A stretch of 60,094 nt of DNA from Lobulomyces angularis. Its lineage: Eukaryota > Chytridiomycota > Chytridiomycetes > Lobulomycetales > Lobulomycetaceae. The notes below the pieces were generated by a model. It made no database searches. It was not told the DNA's origin and saw only the letters and a list, made by a program, of their open reading frames with translations. The stretch covers positions 1 through 60,094 of the forward strand of contig JADHYX010000102.1 in assembly GCA_027604685.1 (NCBI GenBank), in the 5' to 3' direction. How positions within the stretch are numbered: the stretch's first letter is position 1; every line of letters starts with the position of its first letter. Both the position numbers and the translations under genes were made by a program. Positions 21,255 through 33,575 of the stretch are shown here, one piece after another.

Positions 21255-23473
21255 TCAACCATCAAAAGGATCTCTAATCTCAAAACCTATTTTTTTGCTC
21301 GCTTCTTTCATCTGTTTATCTAAATGTTCTTCAAATCCCCCACTTTGTGTATTTAAAATGTAATATTGAAGCATTTGGAGAGTTTTTGAGAATCTAAACC
21401 CTATTGCAGAAACAAGAAGTGTTGTTTGAAATTTTAAATAATTCAGTCGCGATTTAAAAAAGATTATAAAAGAGTTTATAAAATCTTTATTGTAATCGTA
21501 TCGTTTAAAACTTAAATCCCTCATGGTATTTCTTTCCCAAACAGACCAGTCTGGTCCCAAACTTTTCACAGCACAAGTTGCCATCAGGTTAATTCGATTA
21601 ACTGGAGAATTCAAATGCTTGTTTAAACTTCTCACAATGTTGAGATTTCTTCCCTACAATAAAATGTTAAAAGTAAAACAAAAAAATATATCGAACAATA
21701 AATATCAGTTCTTTCGGAATTAAGTTGGTATTTGTCAAAAACTTTTGAATTCTTTGTTTCGCTTCTACTTGCATTTCATATATTTCTCGCAAATCTGGCT
21801 TTTGAGGGATATGAATGGCAACATCTTTTTTCCAAGGTTTTTGTAAGGTCTGAAAAAAAAAAAAAGGATTAATTGAATTTTTTTTATAACTAAATTCTTA
21901 TATTTCTCAAAATAAAACATACCATTGTTGCAAACATTTGGATATCACTCATTCCCCAATTTTTAACAATCTCTTCCAGTGTTTGGGAATCTTGAGTAAA
22001 TAAACTTTTCCAAAACAATGCATAATTTTGAACGAATTCTGGGCTGCAAGAAACATAAAGACCATGATCTATGAGTACAATCTGTGGTTTATTTTTCTGC
22101 AAAGGATGTGGGCGGATTAGTATATTTCCCTATTGAAAGCAAACATTAATTGTTCATGATGGTGGTAAAAAAATATTTTTTCATACTTGATGAGGATCAC
22201 AATGCACAAAACCGCTTCTAAAGATCTGATTTGAAAAAATGTCTACTACTACCTCCATTACTGTTTTTGAAGAAAACGAATTTTTTTCCAATAAAGTTTT
22301 ATTTAATTTAACGCCATCAATCCTAAAGAAAATTAAAATCTATACTGTAAATGAAAATACCATTCCTGAGTCAGGACACGTGAAGAAGATCTGTCCCAGT
22401 AAATTTTTGGAACATAACAATTTTCCCTCAAATTTTTGACTTTACTAAAATGCTGAGCACAAATTTCTGAATTTTTTCCTTCATTTATAAAATCTAGCTC
22501 AGACTGAAAGTGGCGTTGGATGTAGTCAAATGACCTTCAATAAACAATAATTAATGAAAGACGGTTATTAATACCAACACAGAGGTAAATCAAATAGCTT
22601 TTCAAAGCAAAATGTAACAAATTTATACATTTGAAAATCCCAAAACATCTGATTTTTAATTTCAGGTTTCTGAATTTTAATCGCAACTTTCGTAGTTGTT
22701 CCTAAAACGGTAAAAATTTAGTAAAATACTCAACAATACCTTTAATTTTAGCAGAATGCACTTGGGCAATAGAGGCACTAGCAATGGGATGAACACTAAA
22801 TTCATCAAATAACTACAAAAAAGAGTTGCTACTTAATAATTTATTGTAACAACAAAAACTTTAACCTCGTCTGGATGCACACCAAAATCGTTTTTAAAAA
22901 TTTTTATTACACGCTCAAAATCTGCTGATGGAGCTTCATCAAAAAACTTGTAAAATATTTCGGCATACTCCTCTAAGTTAAAAAATTAATAAAAAAAAAA
23001 TGCATTTGGTAAATATATATCACCAGGAAGTACGTGATTTAAAGAAGCAATTTGCTGGCCAAATTTTATGTATAAGCCTAAAAGAAATTTTTTTTAATAA
23101 ACGGAAATTATCAAATTTCTGTACCTCCATTTTCTCTACATACGTAGGATATACGTTCTGCAGTTCTCTTGTGTAAAGACCCTAAAAAACTTTAAAATTT
23201 GAGAGATGCAAGAAAAAATACCAATCTTTTCTGCGTTTCCTATTGTAAAATTGAGCTTATAATCAGCGGTAATTAATGCTCCATAGCTAAGGGTTCTGAA
23301 AAAGAAAAAAAAAAAAATTAATTTAAGTACTTAAAGTTGCAAAGAGAAAAATAAGTCTACGATTAATATAAACCAAACCTCAAGTTCCTTTTTAAAGAAT
23401 TATCCAATAAAAAATAATCAGCAGCAAAAATTCCTGTTGCAACAGAACCGATTTTCAGTAATTTTCTGTTCAT
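21255..23473 (-). CDS. ABC1/ADCK (UbiB-family) atypical kinase
   Basis: A many-exon (about 13) minus-strand gene starting MNRKLLKIGSVATGIFAAD, a basic then hydrophobic N-terminus compatible with mitochondrial targeting. UbiB/ABC1 proteins are mitochondrial atypical kinases/ATPases tied to coenzyme Q and lipid homeostasis. Motifs in order: the family-specific YIKFGQQIASL (KxGQ), FSVHPIASASIAQVH (the Ala-rich loop), KVAIKIQKP with the ATP-binding Lys, TQEW, FVHCDPHQGNIL, and the metal-binding LIDHGLY. The C-terminal helical segment NLNIVRSLNKHLNSPVNRIN resembles ADCK1/Mcp2-type members more than the COQ8 type; that sub-assignment is inference. One exon near 22330 uses an intron that ends by restoring GVKLN. 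Confidence 0.87.
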
Positions 23474-23768
23474 TTTAACAATTAAAAACGAAACTGTTAC
23501 TAAAACTAATGAGGACGATTAAATAAAAAAATTAAGATGTATAGTCTATATTGGATATGGGGTTTGTGAGATTAAATTAAGGTTTTTATTTTTTGACCAC
23601 GAGTTTTTTTTTTTAGTTTGTAAGCGCGAAATTGCTAAGTTGTGGAGTGTGCAATTAATCAATAAAACTGTTATTATATACATGTGAAACGGAATTTATC
23701 AGCTAAAATATATTTTATTTTATGCAATAAATTGTAAAATGAACCAGAGAAAAGAATCTATACAAAAC

Positions 23769-25427
23769 CTAAACAGTTTGCAGTAGTTTTTTAAGTACTT
23801 CCGCAAACTTAAAACAATCTGCGAAAGTGTTGTAAAGTGGGGCGGGAGAAACCCTAATTACATCTGGTTTTCTCTCATCAACAACAATACCTTCTATATT
23901 TAAACCTTCAAAAATTTTAATCATTTCTTCAGAACTTGAAAATTGAAGGGAAAGTTGACAACCCCTCTCCATATGATTTTTTGGTGTGATTATTCTAAAT
24001 TTATTTTGATTCGAATCAATGTTTAAGAGTAATTTTTCTAAATAGCCTGTTAACAGAATTGATCTTTGGCGTAATTCTAACATTGTTGTTTTTTTAAATA
24101 CAGATAAAGAGCCTAACAGCGCCACTACAGCAATTACACAGGGATTGCTCAATCTATATGCATTTGCTCCAAATACTGGATCAAAATTTAAAGCCATATC
24201 AAATTTATTTTCAGGTTTTGCTCCCCACCTATTAAAAATCAGAAAATTTTATTTAAAATTTTAAGAAAGTAAATATAAAACCATCCGGAAAGTCTAGGAA
24301 TTTGTGAATTAGCATGCTTTCCATGGATAAATAGCCCTCCAATATTTCCAGGGCCAGAATTTAAATATTTGTACGTACACTAATGTTATGGTGGATAATT
24401 AAAAAAAAAAAAAAGAAAAGAAAACCCAGCAAGCGAAATCAACATCCCAGTCATGAAGTTTCAATACTACATTGCCGACAGCATGAGCTAAATCAAAGCC
24501 AACGACGCAATTCTATAAGAACTGTTAATTATTTTTAAATTCGAGGATGATACCATTTCGTGACCTGCTTTGGTAATTTCCTTCATATTAAAACATTGCC
24601 CAGTATAATATTGAACGCCGCTGAATAGAACTAAAGCAATTTGATTCCCCTCCTCCTTAATTTTTTTTATGATGTCCTCGGTTCGCAAAGTATATTCTCC
24701 TTTTCTAGGTTCTAATTGAATGATAGCATCTTTTGGATCAAATCCATGATATTTGACTTGTGATTGGAATGCAAAGTAATCAGAAGGAAATGCTTTACTT
24801 TCCATTAAAATTTTATACTTCATTGGGGTGGGTCTGTAAAACGATATCATCGCAAAATGCAAATTAGATGTTAAAGAATTCAAAATTGCAACTTCACTTG
24901 CTTTAGCACCTTAAATTTTATTATAAATGACAGTGCCATTTTTTTAAAAATTTTTTTTCTAACCTACTATTTTGGCACTTTCCTCAATTACATGGTCATC
25001 AATTAATGCCCACGGTCTTTCATGTGGGTGATCAAAATGTCCATTTACACCACTAACTCATAAGAAAATTTTTTAAATTGCTGAAAACTAACCTTTCAGC
25101 CCAAACCTCCAGCTCTTCATTAATTAGTTTCTTGGTGATTTTAGGTTGCAAGCCCAAGGAATTTCCACAAAAATATACTGCGTTTGAATCGCCATTAGCA
25201 ACTGGAAGGTGCCCTAGAAAGAAATTGCAAAAGTGAAATGGGAAATAAAATTCAATATAATTACTCTTAAAAGTGACTTTATTAATTTTAGGCAAATTAA
25301 ATTCTTCCTTCAGAGAAGGATGTTTGTCGTCAAGTATTTGAGCAAAATCCTTTGAGTCAAAATCACTGCTAATCGAAAGGTTTGATAAGGCAACTTCAAA
25401 AGGATTTAACTTAATATCACTATCCAT
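23769..25427 (-). CDS. Kynureninase
   Basis: Minus-strand gene; the first exons are 25427-25265 and from 25213. The PLP enzyme cleaves kynurenine or 3-hydroxykynurenine to anthranilate or 3-hydroxyanthranilate plus alanine, on the route to NAD. Diagnostic segments: [13 protein letters not shown] near the N-terminus, [48 protein letters not shown], and the PLP-lysine segment [15 protein letters not shown] followed by RLSGWWG. The C-terminal part has [10 protein letters not shown] and [17 protein letters not shown], which contributes the substrate Arg. All expected conserved blocks are present. IDO, the first enzyme of the same route, lies about 5.5 kb away on the same strand. Confidence 0.95.
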
Positions 25428-26132
25428 TAAGGTGTTATTTAAGCTTATAGAATAATTTTATAAAAAAACTGAAAATGGATTTTAATGATTTCTCTTACAT
25501 ATTCAAATTACGAAAAAATTTTTAACTTAAAAATACTCCGTCAACAACTAAAAAATTCTGGAAAAAATTTTAATTAATTTCTCATTAAAAAATAATTTAA
25601 GCATATTTTAAAATTATATTTGTAGAATTCACAACTATGGGAATCTTCGGAATCGTAATATTTTCTCTTATTATTTGTGAAACTTTAAGAAGAGAAATGT
25701 TTACTGAAATTCTTGCAAGTGATAATTCCTCCATTGAAATAAGATGATGATGGCAGATGGGTTTGCTTTATCCTTATTTCTCTTTCCAATTTGTCTCTCC
25801 TTCCTTTACTTTAACAGCTTCTAGTTAAACACGGTCATTTAAAAAGAATTTTTTTTGTTTGAAAAGTGTACTAAAAAAATTTAATTTTACATTATAAAGA
25901 ATTTTAATTCGACATATTCACAGGTAATTTTTTAAAGTTTAATCCTTTTTACTTTGCTCTATAATCTTTTTCAGAAGAATAAATCTCTAAATCGCCATTT
26001 CACATTTTTAATAATTGAACAGATTTCTTTTTAAGAGTATCTATCCATATACTTGCACTACACTTACTCTTTTTGTATTGCTCTAAATTGAAATTACAAA
26101 ATTTTTTTCAGTGTGTAACATTAAAGAGAAAT
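25428..26132. promoter_or_regulatory. Divergent spacer kynureninase / NSE2
   Basis: 705 bp between the two divergent start codons, AT-rich. It should contain both promoters. No motif could be assigned and no ORF or repeat was seen. Confidence 0.4.
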
Positions 26133-27216
26133 ATGGATCCTCAACCAAATCATTACCAGAGAGAATTACAACGTAAGTTACATACAAAAGTACAGCTGGT
26201 TTCTGATTAATAACTAATAAACAACGGAACTAAGAAATAACTTTCAAAAAAATAATATTAAAAATTTTTATCAATAGTTGCGACGTTATTGACACCGATT
26301 ATTAAGGATTTATCTGGAAATTTACAAAATTTAGACCAAAGTTTAGACATTGTTAATTATTTAGAAGTGGATGTCACTGAAAGTTGTTTAGTTGAAGAAA
26401 AAAAAGACGAAGAAATCGAGTTGTTACAAGGTTTGATAAAGCTTTTTACTTTAAAATTTACCAACGGTACAATTTTTGATTAGATCTAGCAACAAAATTT
26501 TTAATGCAAAAGAGACTGCTTCAATTTCAATTGCAGACATTTCAAGGATTAAAAGAAGACTACCAAAAAATAGTGCAATCGAATGTGAAAGAAGGAGGCA
26601 AGTTTGATGTAGGCGATCCGAAATTTCTACGAAAGTATTTCGAATTTGCGTTGAACGAAAAATTAGATGAATTTAATCAAATTAGTGATGAAAAAAAATT
26701 TGAAAGTGATTTAAGAGAAAGAGTAAAACATCTATATATCGCTGCCTAAATTTTATCATTTTTAATAATAGAAAAAAAAAATTTGGGAGCATTTAAATCC
26801 AGGAAAACGTTACATACCGATTCAAGATGAAGATGAAGATGTAATTATTACGAGCCAAATGGAAACTTTTACTTGCCCCATCACGGTAATTAATTAACTT
26901 TTTATTGTCACTAAAATTAAATTTAGTCAACATTTATGAATGATATAATTTACACATCCAATGCCTGCAATCATTCATATTCTGAAGTTATAATGCGTAT
27001 ACTTCGATCACGCAATGGTCAAGATGAATGTCCAGTTACAGGATGTAATTATTTGGTGAAACCTTCGAATTTGGTTAGAAACTACGATATGGAACGGTAT
27101 ATTGAACTATCACTAAAACTATTTTTTAATTCTTGCTAAGGCGAGCAAAAGATTATCAGAGATCTCAGTTGGAGGTCGAAGTTGACGATGAAGTGGATGG
27201 TGTTGTTACCATCTGA
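26133..27216 (+). CDS. NSE2/MMS21-like SUMO E3 ligase (SP-RING)
   Basis: Six exons: 26133-26172, 26278-26430, 26484-26722, 26772-26885, 26927-27096, 27141-27216; 263 residues. NSE2 is the SUMO ligase subunit of the SMC5/6 DNA repair complex. The N-terminal half is helical and binds SMC5 in known members. The C-terminal SP-RING shows TCPITSTFMNDIIYT, then CNHSYSE and QDECPVTGCNYLVKPSNL: Cys, Cys-His and Cys-Cys zinc ligands with the PIT and GC hallmarks. It ends in an acidic tail (EVEVDDEVDG). The second intron was set so that LLQ joins DLATKFLMQ; the last intron is 44 bp. Confidence 0.9.
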
Positions 27217-27740
27217 ATATTGCACAAAAAACACAAAAATAATTACAAATAAAAAAATCCAGCACTATTACACCGATCAAATAGAGAAAAACGATTATTG
27301 AAATTGTCATTAACAAAAACTGTTACACAAATGCAAAATAACAAAAAGGAAATAAAAAAAAAGAATAAAAAATAAAAATTAATTGAATTAAAAAAATTGA
27401 TTTAATACTTAGAAATGGTATTGCTTTAAAATCACTGTGTGCTCAACGTCCCCTCTGTCATCAGGGCAACAATCCAATTCATTGCATTTCCTTTGTAATC
27501 CTTTGTTTGAAAATTTAGTGATTTATTGTAGTTCTAGTTTCTTTATTTTCCCTTGTCATTGTCTTATGAAAACAAAATAAGGTGAAATCATTTCTGAAAG
27601 TAAAAAGCCATAAAAAAATCAATGAAATTTCTTTTGCAACCAAAAAATTTGTTGTTTTTTTCATATTCAAACAAAAGTTGAGGCTTTGTGCCACAAAGTT
27701 ACAATAAAAAAAGGGTTTTTGGAACTATTCACATTGAAAA
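27217..27740. other. Intergenic
   Basis: About 520 bp of A/T-rich sequence with short A-runs. A stretch around 27430-27560 is somewhat less AT-rich but shows no ORF or RNA fold I can support. Confidence 0.4.
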
Positions 27741-28668
27741 ATGTCCAAACCATCACTTCGAGTAAAACCTACACCTCTAGTAAGGAAAACTAGAATACCA
27801 ACAAAGAGAAAGGTTCAAGGTTTTATAAAAAGGAAAATCATAACGCCATTCATATCCGCTCTAAAAGGTATTAAGGATGTTTATACATTTAAATTTAGTA
27901 ATTTTAAACTAAAAGATGGAATTAAGCCTCATGAATTAAGTTTAGTAATAGTTTTAGGTAAGAACAAACTGAAAAAGAAAAATAATTGGAAAAATTTTTT
28001 TTTTTGATTTTTGTTCCAGGTATAATCTTTGGCTTGTGGCCAATATTAGGAACAGGTAACTTAATTATAATAAAAAGAAAAAATTTTGAGATTTTTTTTA
28101 GGTACTCCACTTTCCCTGTTTATTTCATGGTATTTGAAATTAAACATTCCCATTATGCAAGCACTTCATGTAATTTTTACTCCTTTTGCTATTGCACTAG
28201 GTAATTAAACAGTAAAGAAGTTATCTTTGTATTAAAATAAAATAGTTATACCATTTGTTAGAGTCGGTGAAAATTTAATTGGAAGCGAACATTTTGATTT
28301 TAATCCTAAGACCATTATAAACTTATTATTTTCCAATCCTTGGATTGCAATAAAAACTATAATCTGTGGTATTTATTTCTCTCCTTTTTTTATTTAATAC
28401 CAAATATTTAGCCTTGATAGGGTGGGGTATTTGTACAATTCCCATAGGATTTATATCGTATTATGTTATTAAACCGATATGTACTAAATATTTAGAAAAA
28501 TTAAAAAGAAATGATGGTAAAGTATAGCTGATTTTTTGAGTTACTTTATTTTAAACTGTAGATTTAATATTATACTTTATAAAACAACATAAAAAGGATA
28601 AAATTTTCTTCTACTTCATAATTCAAAGATTTGAAGAAAAATACAACAAAATGAACAAAACCCGTTGA
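27741..28668 (+). CDS. DUF2062-type multi-pass membrane protein
   Basis: Seven exons beginning at 27741; introns carry GT-AG ends and mostly phase 1, with the last exon coding DLILYFIKQHKK to the stop at 28666-28668. The N-terminus is basic (MSKPSLRVKPTPLVRKTRIP). The core has the DUF2062 pattern of hydrophobic hairpins with P and G turns: LGIIFGLWPILGTGTPLSLF, then LKLNIPIMQALHVIF, a FSNPW motif and ALIGWGICTIPIGF. Function of the family is unknown. The C-terminus is a basic, helical cytosolic tail. Confidence 0.7.
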
Positions 28669-29146
28669 TGACATCCAATGGAAGTTGATCAATTTGGTAA
28701 CACAACTAATAATTGAAAACTTATTTGATTCATTAACTCAACATTACTCATCAAATTACAAAAATTGAAAATTTTTCCTGGTTCCCTAACTCAACTTGAT
28801 ATTATTTATAACACACTGGACTACTAGGAATGAATAGTCTATATCTGAACAATAATATTAAAAAGTGAACAATAAATTAAAATCGTAAAGTATTAAGCAA
28901 AATTGTATATATGAACAAGAGGACGCTTACAGAAGACTTTAATATCTATCTTAATGAATTAGTTATCCTAGAATTCATTATCTTTTGATACCTTTGATAA
29001 CTTTTATTATATTGTTAGCACTTTAGATACAGTAAACGAAATTATTACAAATTTTCAAGATAGTATTGTTATTAGTTTTCAAATTTGATTTCATGGAACA
29101 ATTATATTTACAATGCTATAGCAACAAAAAAAAGTAAAATATAATT
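28669..29146. other. Intergenic, tail-to-tail spacer
   Basis: About 480 bp of AT-rich sequence between convergent genes. Nothing further was recognised. Confidence 0.4.
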
Positions 29147-30645
29147 CTAATCATCTAGTAATTCATTTAACTCCGCCTCTTCCTCTGCTGTCATTGCAGT
29201 AGAAGAATTTTTCTTGGCTTTTGTATTAAATTCTTTTTTTTCTGACTCCTTCGAAACTGATTTACATGCAGATATATCTGAAAAAAGGTAATTATGCAAC
29301 AACAAATTATTTATATTACCACTTAATGACCATGTTCTCAAAGTTCCATCCAAACTACCTGAAACAAACTTGTTATTACTTAAAATTTGAATACAACTAA
29401 CTTCATCAAAATGACCCTGAAAAGTATAAACACATTTTTCGCTCTTTTTTTTAGAAATAAATACAACTTTAAAAAATAAATTTAAGAATTTGGTTACATT
29501 TATGTCCCACACTCTAACTTCTTCATCTCTTGAACCAGTTATTGCATAATCACCACAAGTTTTAATAAATTTAACAAAGTCTGGATGCTCAAGATTAGTA
29601 TCACAAACCATTGCTTCCAGATCCCATCGTTTTGCGAATTTATCAGCTGAGGTTGACCAAAGCATTCCATCCGAAAGATGCAGATTGTAAACAGAAGTTA
29701 AATGTCCATTCAGTTCCATTACCACTTTCCCTGTTATCATTGACCATTTCTTTATTGTAGTATCACTAGAGCAAGAATAAAAAAATTGTGATGAACTATC
29801 GTCAACAACCAAATCCTCGACTCCTCTAGTATGTCCTTTAAAAACTTGCAATTCCTTTCCAGTATTTATATCCCACTGTATTATACTTTTATCGGAACTT
29901 GCAGTTAAAAGAAAGTTTTTTACACACTTTACACTTTTAACAAAATCGGTGTGTCCACTAAATATCTTGACAGTTTTTCCTGTCTAATTGTATTAAAAAA
30001 GAAACAAATTAAAAAAAAAAAAAAAAAAAAACCTTTGTACACCACTTCCTTGCCGTTTTATCCCAAGAACCTGTTATAATAAACTCATCATCTCCATCAG
30101 AATTATAGATGATAGCAACACTAGTTACTGGTCCTGTATGACCCCGAAATATACGCAAAGTTTTTCCAGTCTGAAATAATTAAGTAGAAAAGAAATTAAA
30201 AATTAATCCCTTTTCTTGTTCTGTATCATTCAAATTTTGTTTCATAAAATAATTTCACTCACAATTAAGTCAATTTTTTTTGACACAAATCCGGATTCTG
30301 CAGTGTAGGCTTTAGTTGGTGAACTATAAGTAATTAAATCCAAAACTAACTCAAATTTTAATATTTTCGAATTCAGTTTAATTGGATTCCCACTTTCTTG
30401 AAAATTTTTTTTTTTGTCTGCTTTTAATTTTGACAACTCAAGGTCTATAATTTTTGCATACAAAAAAAAAATATATTGAATAGAGTTGGGATTAACGTTT
30501 CGGACGAATCATTTTTTTTTTTTGTTTTACCTCTATCTGATTGAAAAAAATCACCTTCATCAGTACCTATGTTTGCTGAAAAGTCTGTAGTGTTAATTTC
30601 TAATGAATTTAAATCATCCATGACTACTTCTTTTTCACTAATCAT
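29147..30645 (-). CDS. WD40-repeat protein
   Basis: Multi-exon minus-strand gene starting near 30645 (MISEKEVVMDDL). An N-terminal acidic and helical region is followed by about seven WD40 repeats with GH and WD marks: IFRGHTGPVTSV...SWDKTARKW, FSGHTDFVKSV...SSDKSIIQWD, FKGHTRGVEDL...SSDTTIKKW, LNGHLTSVYNL...SADKFAKRWD, a divergent blade ending SRDEEVRVWD, and FQGHFDEVSCI...SLDGTLRTW. It ends in an acidic tail (MTAEEEAELNELLDD). This is a beta-propeller scaffold. The tail resembles uncharacterised fungal WD proteins; no named orthologue is claimed. Confidence 0.82.
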
Positions 30646-30911
30646 CTTTTTTTAAATCTCACCTTCAAGCAAAAAAAAAAAAAAATTTTTTTCCAAAAGG
30701 AAGGAATTGAATACCCATTAAGTTTTTAGGAATCAAACAATATTAATACAATAGTTACAAAATTTATTTCAGTTAAAAAATATTCAAACAAAAAAAAAAT
30801 ATTATTGTATTAAATAATACCAACCAATAATCTACAAATAAAAATATGACATTCTAAAAATATTATTAACAGTGCACTAGTCGAACTTAAATTACAATTA
30901 AAAAATGAATT

Positions 30912-32782
30912 TTAACGCTTTAATTCAGGAAGTAAAGCATTTTGACCCAATTTTTTTCCAAGTTCCTCAACTTCTCTTGCTAACACACGGCGCTGTACAA
31001 CAGCTCGATCACCACACTCATCTATCAATTGCTTAGTGTTTACCTGTTGAACATCTTTAGCAGTAAATTCCTCTCCTTCTAGTTTTGCATCATAAATCTA
31101 CGTTTTTACAGATAAAAAAAAAAAAACATTCACTTTAATAATTTGGAAAATTTAATATTTGAAAACATACGGTAACAGAACCATTTGGTATACCATTCTT
31201 ATAAATGTGGGTGTGAACATCTTTCATAGCATCAAGGGCGGCGGCAAGTTGATTAGGTAACCCTAAAAATTTAAGAATATTAGGAATGTGAATACTAAAC
31301 AAAAAACCTACATCCTATTATCGGAGAACCCCCCGTGGCAACAGGATGTCCAGAATGTTTTAAGATATATTCCTTAGTAAATCTCCAGTGACGATCTCTA
31401 AACTCTCTAATCTGGTCTAAGGCGGCTAAATATAATGCAGAACTTTCCTGAGATCCCAAAGCAAACGATCTAATATCTAATTCAACTGCTCTTTTTTCAA
31501 CAAAAGTTAGCCATTGGTTGTGGTCACTAGGACGATAAGTCCTAAAGTCTTTTAATATAGCAGTCATAGGGTTATTCGGCATACGATCCGTCTTTTATAT
31601 ATTAGAAAATAAGATCAAAGGATAAATATTCTTACCAACTGCAAGAGGTTATCGCAGGTTGGAATGATAGAATCATTCGCACCTGATTCACCTCTAAAAA
31701 AAGTAGGTTCTTTTGATACTCCTTCATAAATAACACCATTTGGAAACATTGGTTGATTTTTTGTACCCTAATTGATAACAGGATTAGCAACTACTAATTT
31801 TCAAATTTGTACCATAATAAATGTTCGAAACTCTTTATAATCACTGGGGGCACTTCTTTTCCACATGGTTTCCATAACCTAAGGCGAATTTGAGTGATTT
31901 ATAAAAAGTTTTATTATTAGTTTTTGGTTACCTGATTAATTTTCTTCATGGCTCCAAGCAAACTACCTAAACCTTTATCAAACATACTTCTGTCGTTTGT
32001 TTCAGCAGATTCCAAAACTTTTAACGTGGAGTCTACCACATGCCCACTATACGCGACCACTGGAAATAAATATCATTGGATAAATTAAAAATAATATTAA
32101 GATAAATTACTCGCAACATGCACTAGAATAAAACCAGTTTCACTAGGTGAATTTTGAAATGATCGAATTAAGCGAAGGTTTGGAAAAATCATTGGAGCTA
32201 TAATAAAAAAGGGGAAACCTCAATATCATTCAATAAACAAATCTCTTACCTCCTGGAGCAGTTCTTTTCCAGTTATATAGACTGTAAGACATGGCATACT
32301 CCATAAATGGTTTAGCACCAATTTTTTCCGCAATTTTACTTAAAGGAATTGCTAGTTGTTTTGGTAAAATTTCCCGACCTAGACCATATTTTCCAGTAGC
32401 ACGAATGTTTAAGTCACAAGGTTCAAGAAGGTAAGCTGACGCAGCGAAGGTATAATCACGAAACAACGCTAACAAATTTTTTTTATTTTTTTTGAAATCA
32501 GAAGACTTACCAGTAAGTAAAGAATTGTCAGTGATAGAGTCAACTTCGATGACAGGTAATTCTTTCAATACAGCATCACCAAATTTCCCTTCCGCAAGTA
32601 ATCCAGGTTTACCGTTTTCTAATTTTAAAGGCATTCGTTGGAGCAAAGATTCTAGAGGAGCAAATTGCTTAGGTAAAACCGACAAAGGTTCGTCATCTGG
32701 ATAAAATAGGTCAATTAATTAGTTGCTATGGAGACTTACGCGGTAAAAACCCTTTTGTACGGGTGACAGTGAAGGAAGGCAT
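30912..32782 (-). CDS. Indoleamine 2,3-dioxygenase (IDO)
   Basis: Minus-strand, about nine exons. Start: MPSFTVTRTKGFLP at 32782, joined across a short intron to DEPLSVLPKQFAPLE. IDO is the haem enzyme that opens the indole ring of tryptophan to N-formylkynurenine. Family blocks: LFRDYTFAASAYLLEP, IPLSKIAEKIGAKP, YALYNW-like SYSLYNWKR, NLRLIRSFQNSPSETGF, FFRGESGANDSIIP (the SGGQ-like substrate loop), and DRHWRFTKEYILKHSGHPVATGGSPI. In the last block the His before WRFTKEYI aligns with the proximal haem ligand of IDO. The C-terminus WLPNQLAAAL...QNALLPELKR is complete. With kynureninase nearby this supports an active kynurenine route. Confidence 0.93.
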
Positions 32783-33575
32783 ATTGGCTGTTCCGGAGAC
32801 ATCTTTGAGGTGAAAATTGTGGTGGGTTGCAGAAGTAGCGTTTGTGCGGACTTGGGAGCAGTTGAAGCGGAGGTTGAAGGCAGATCGGAATCGCAGCATT
32901 TCAATTCTAGTATGCTTGTTGAAAGTTTTGTTTTAGAAAGAAAATGGGACAAATATATTCTTAAAGTCACGTGATCCCCGCTGATCCCCACGTGAGTGGC
33001 GTTAAAGTGGAGCCTGTAGCAATTGTGGGGATCGAAAACAAATCCGCAAAAACCCAACTCTAAAGAGAAATGATTTTCTGGTGTTGTAAGTGGCAACATC
33101 ACTACTACGCTTCAATAATCTGTATTAAGTATTATAATCTTGGTGATTAATTACCATTTTTTGTTATGCTATAATCGCATGCATTATTCCTTCCAATTAC
33201 TCTTTGTTACTTGTTGGTTTCTATTGCACTTTGTAGTTCACATCTGTGTTATGCACTATCTGGATCTGTAGCAATCTCATTTATATTCTGTGGTAAACAT
33301 CCACCTTTCAATATGTTTGTACTAATATCAATCACCTTTTTCACAAACAGAGATTTTACAAAAGCTACCTAGTTGATACCTTTCTGGTTTTTTTATTTTT
33401 TCTTCCTTACATACAATAAATTTTTTATTCAATGTAAAAATTAAAAAAGAATGAATGTCATAACCAGTAACGTGAGTCATATGTACAATACATGAAATGT
33501 TTATTATATTTCAAAAATAATAATACAAAAATAAAAATAAGAAAAAATAAAATAAAACAAAAAAAAAACTTATCC
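32783..33575. other. Intergenic between IDO and Ro60
   Basis: About 790 bp. It holds the IDO promoter and the Ro60 3' end (both genes are minus strand). 32783-33110 is noticeably less AT-rich than other spacers and is partly open on the minus strand; the open frame upstream of the IDO start is judged 5' leader. No Y-RNA-like hairpin could be confirmed by eye. Confidence 0.4.

Noticed and set aside
32719..33102. Minus-strand 127-residue frame upstream of IDO as a separate gene
   Set aside because: The IDO start MPSFTVTRTKGFLP lies in another frame inside its 3' part. The remaining upstream portion is best explained as 5' leader or promoter of higher GC.
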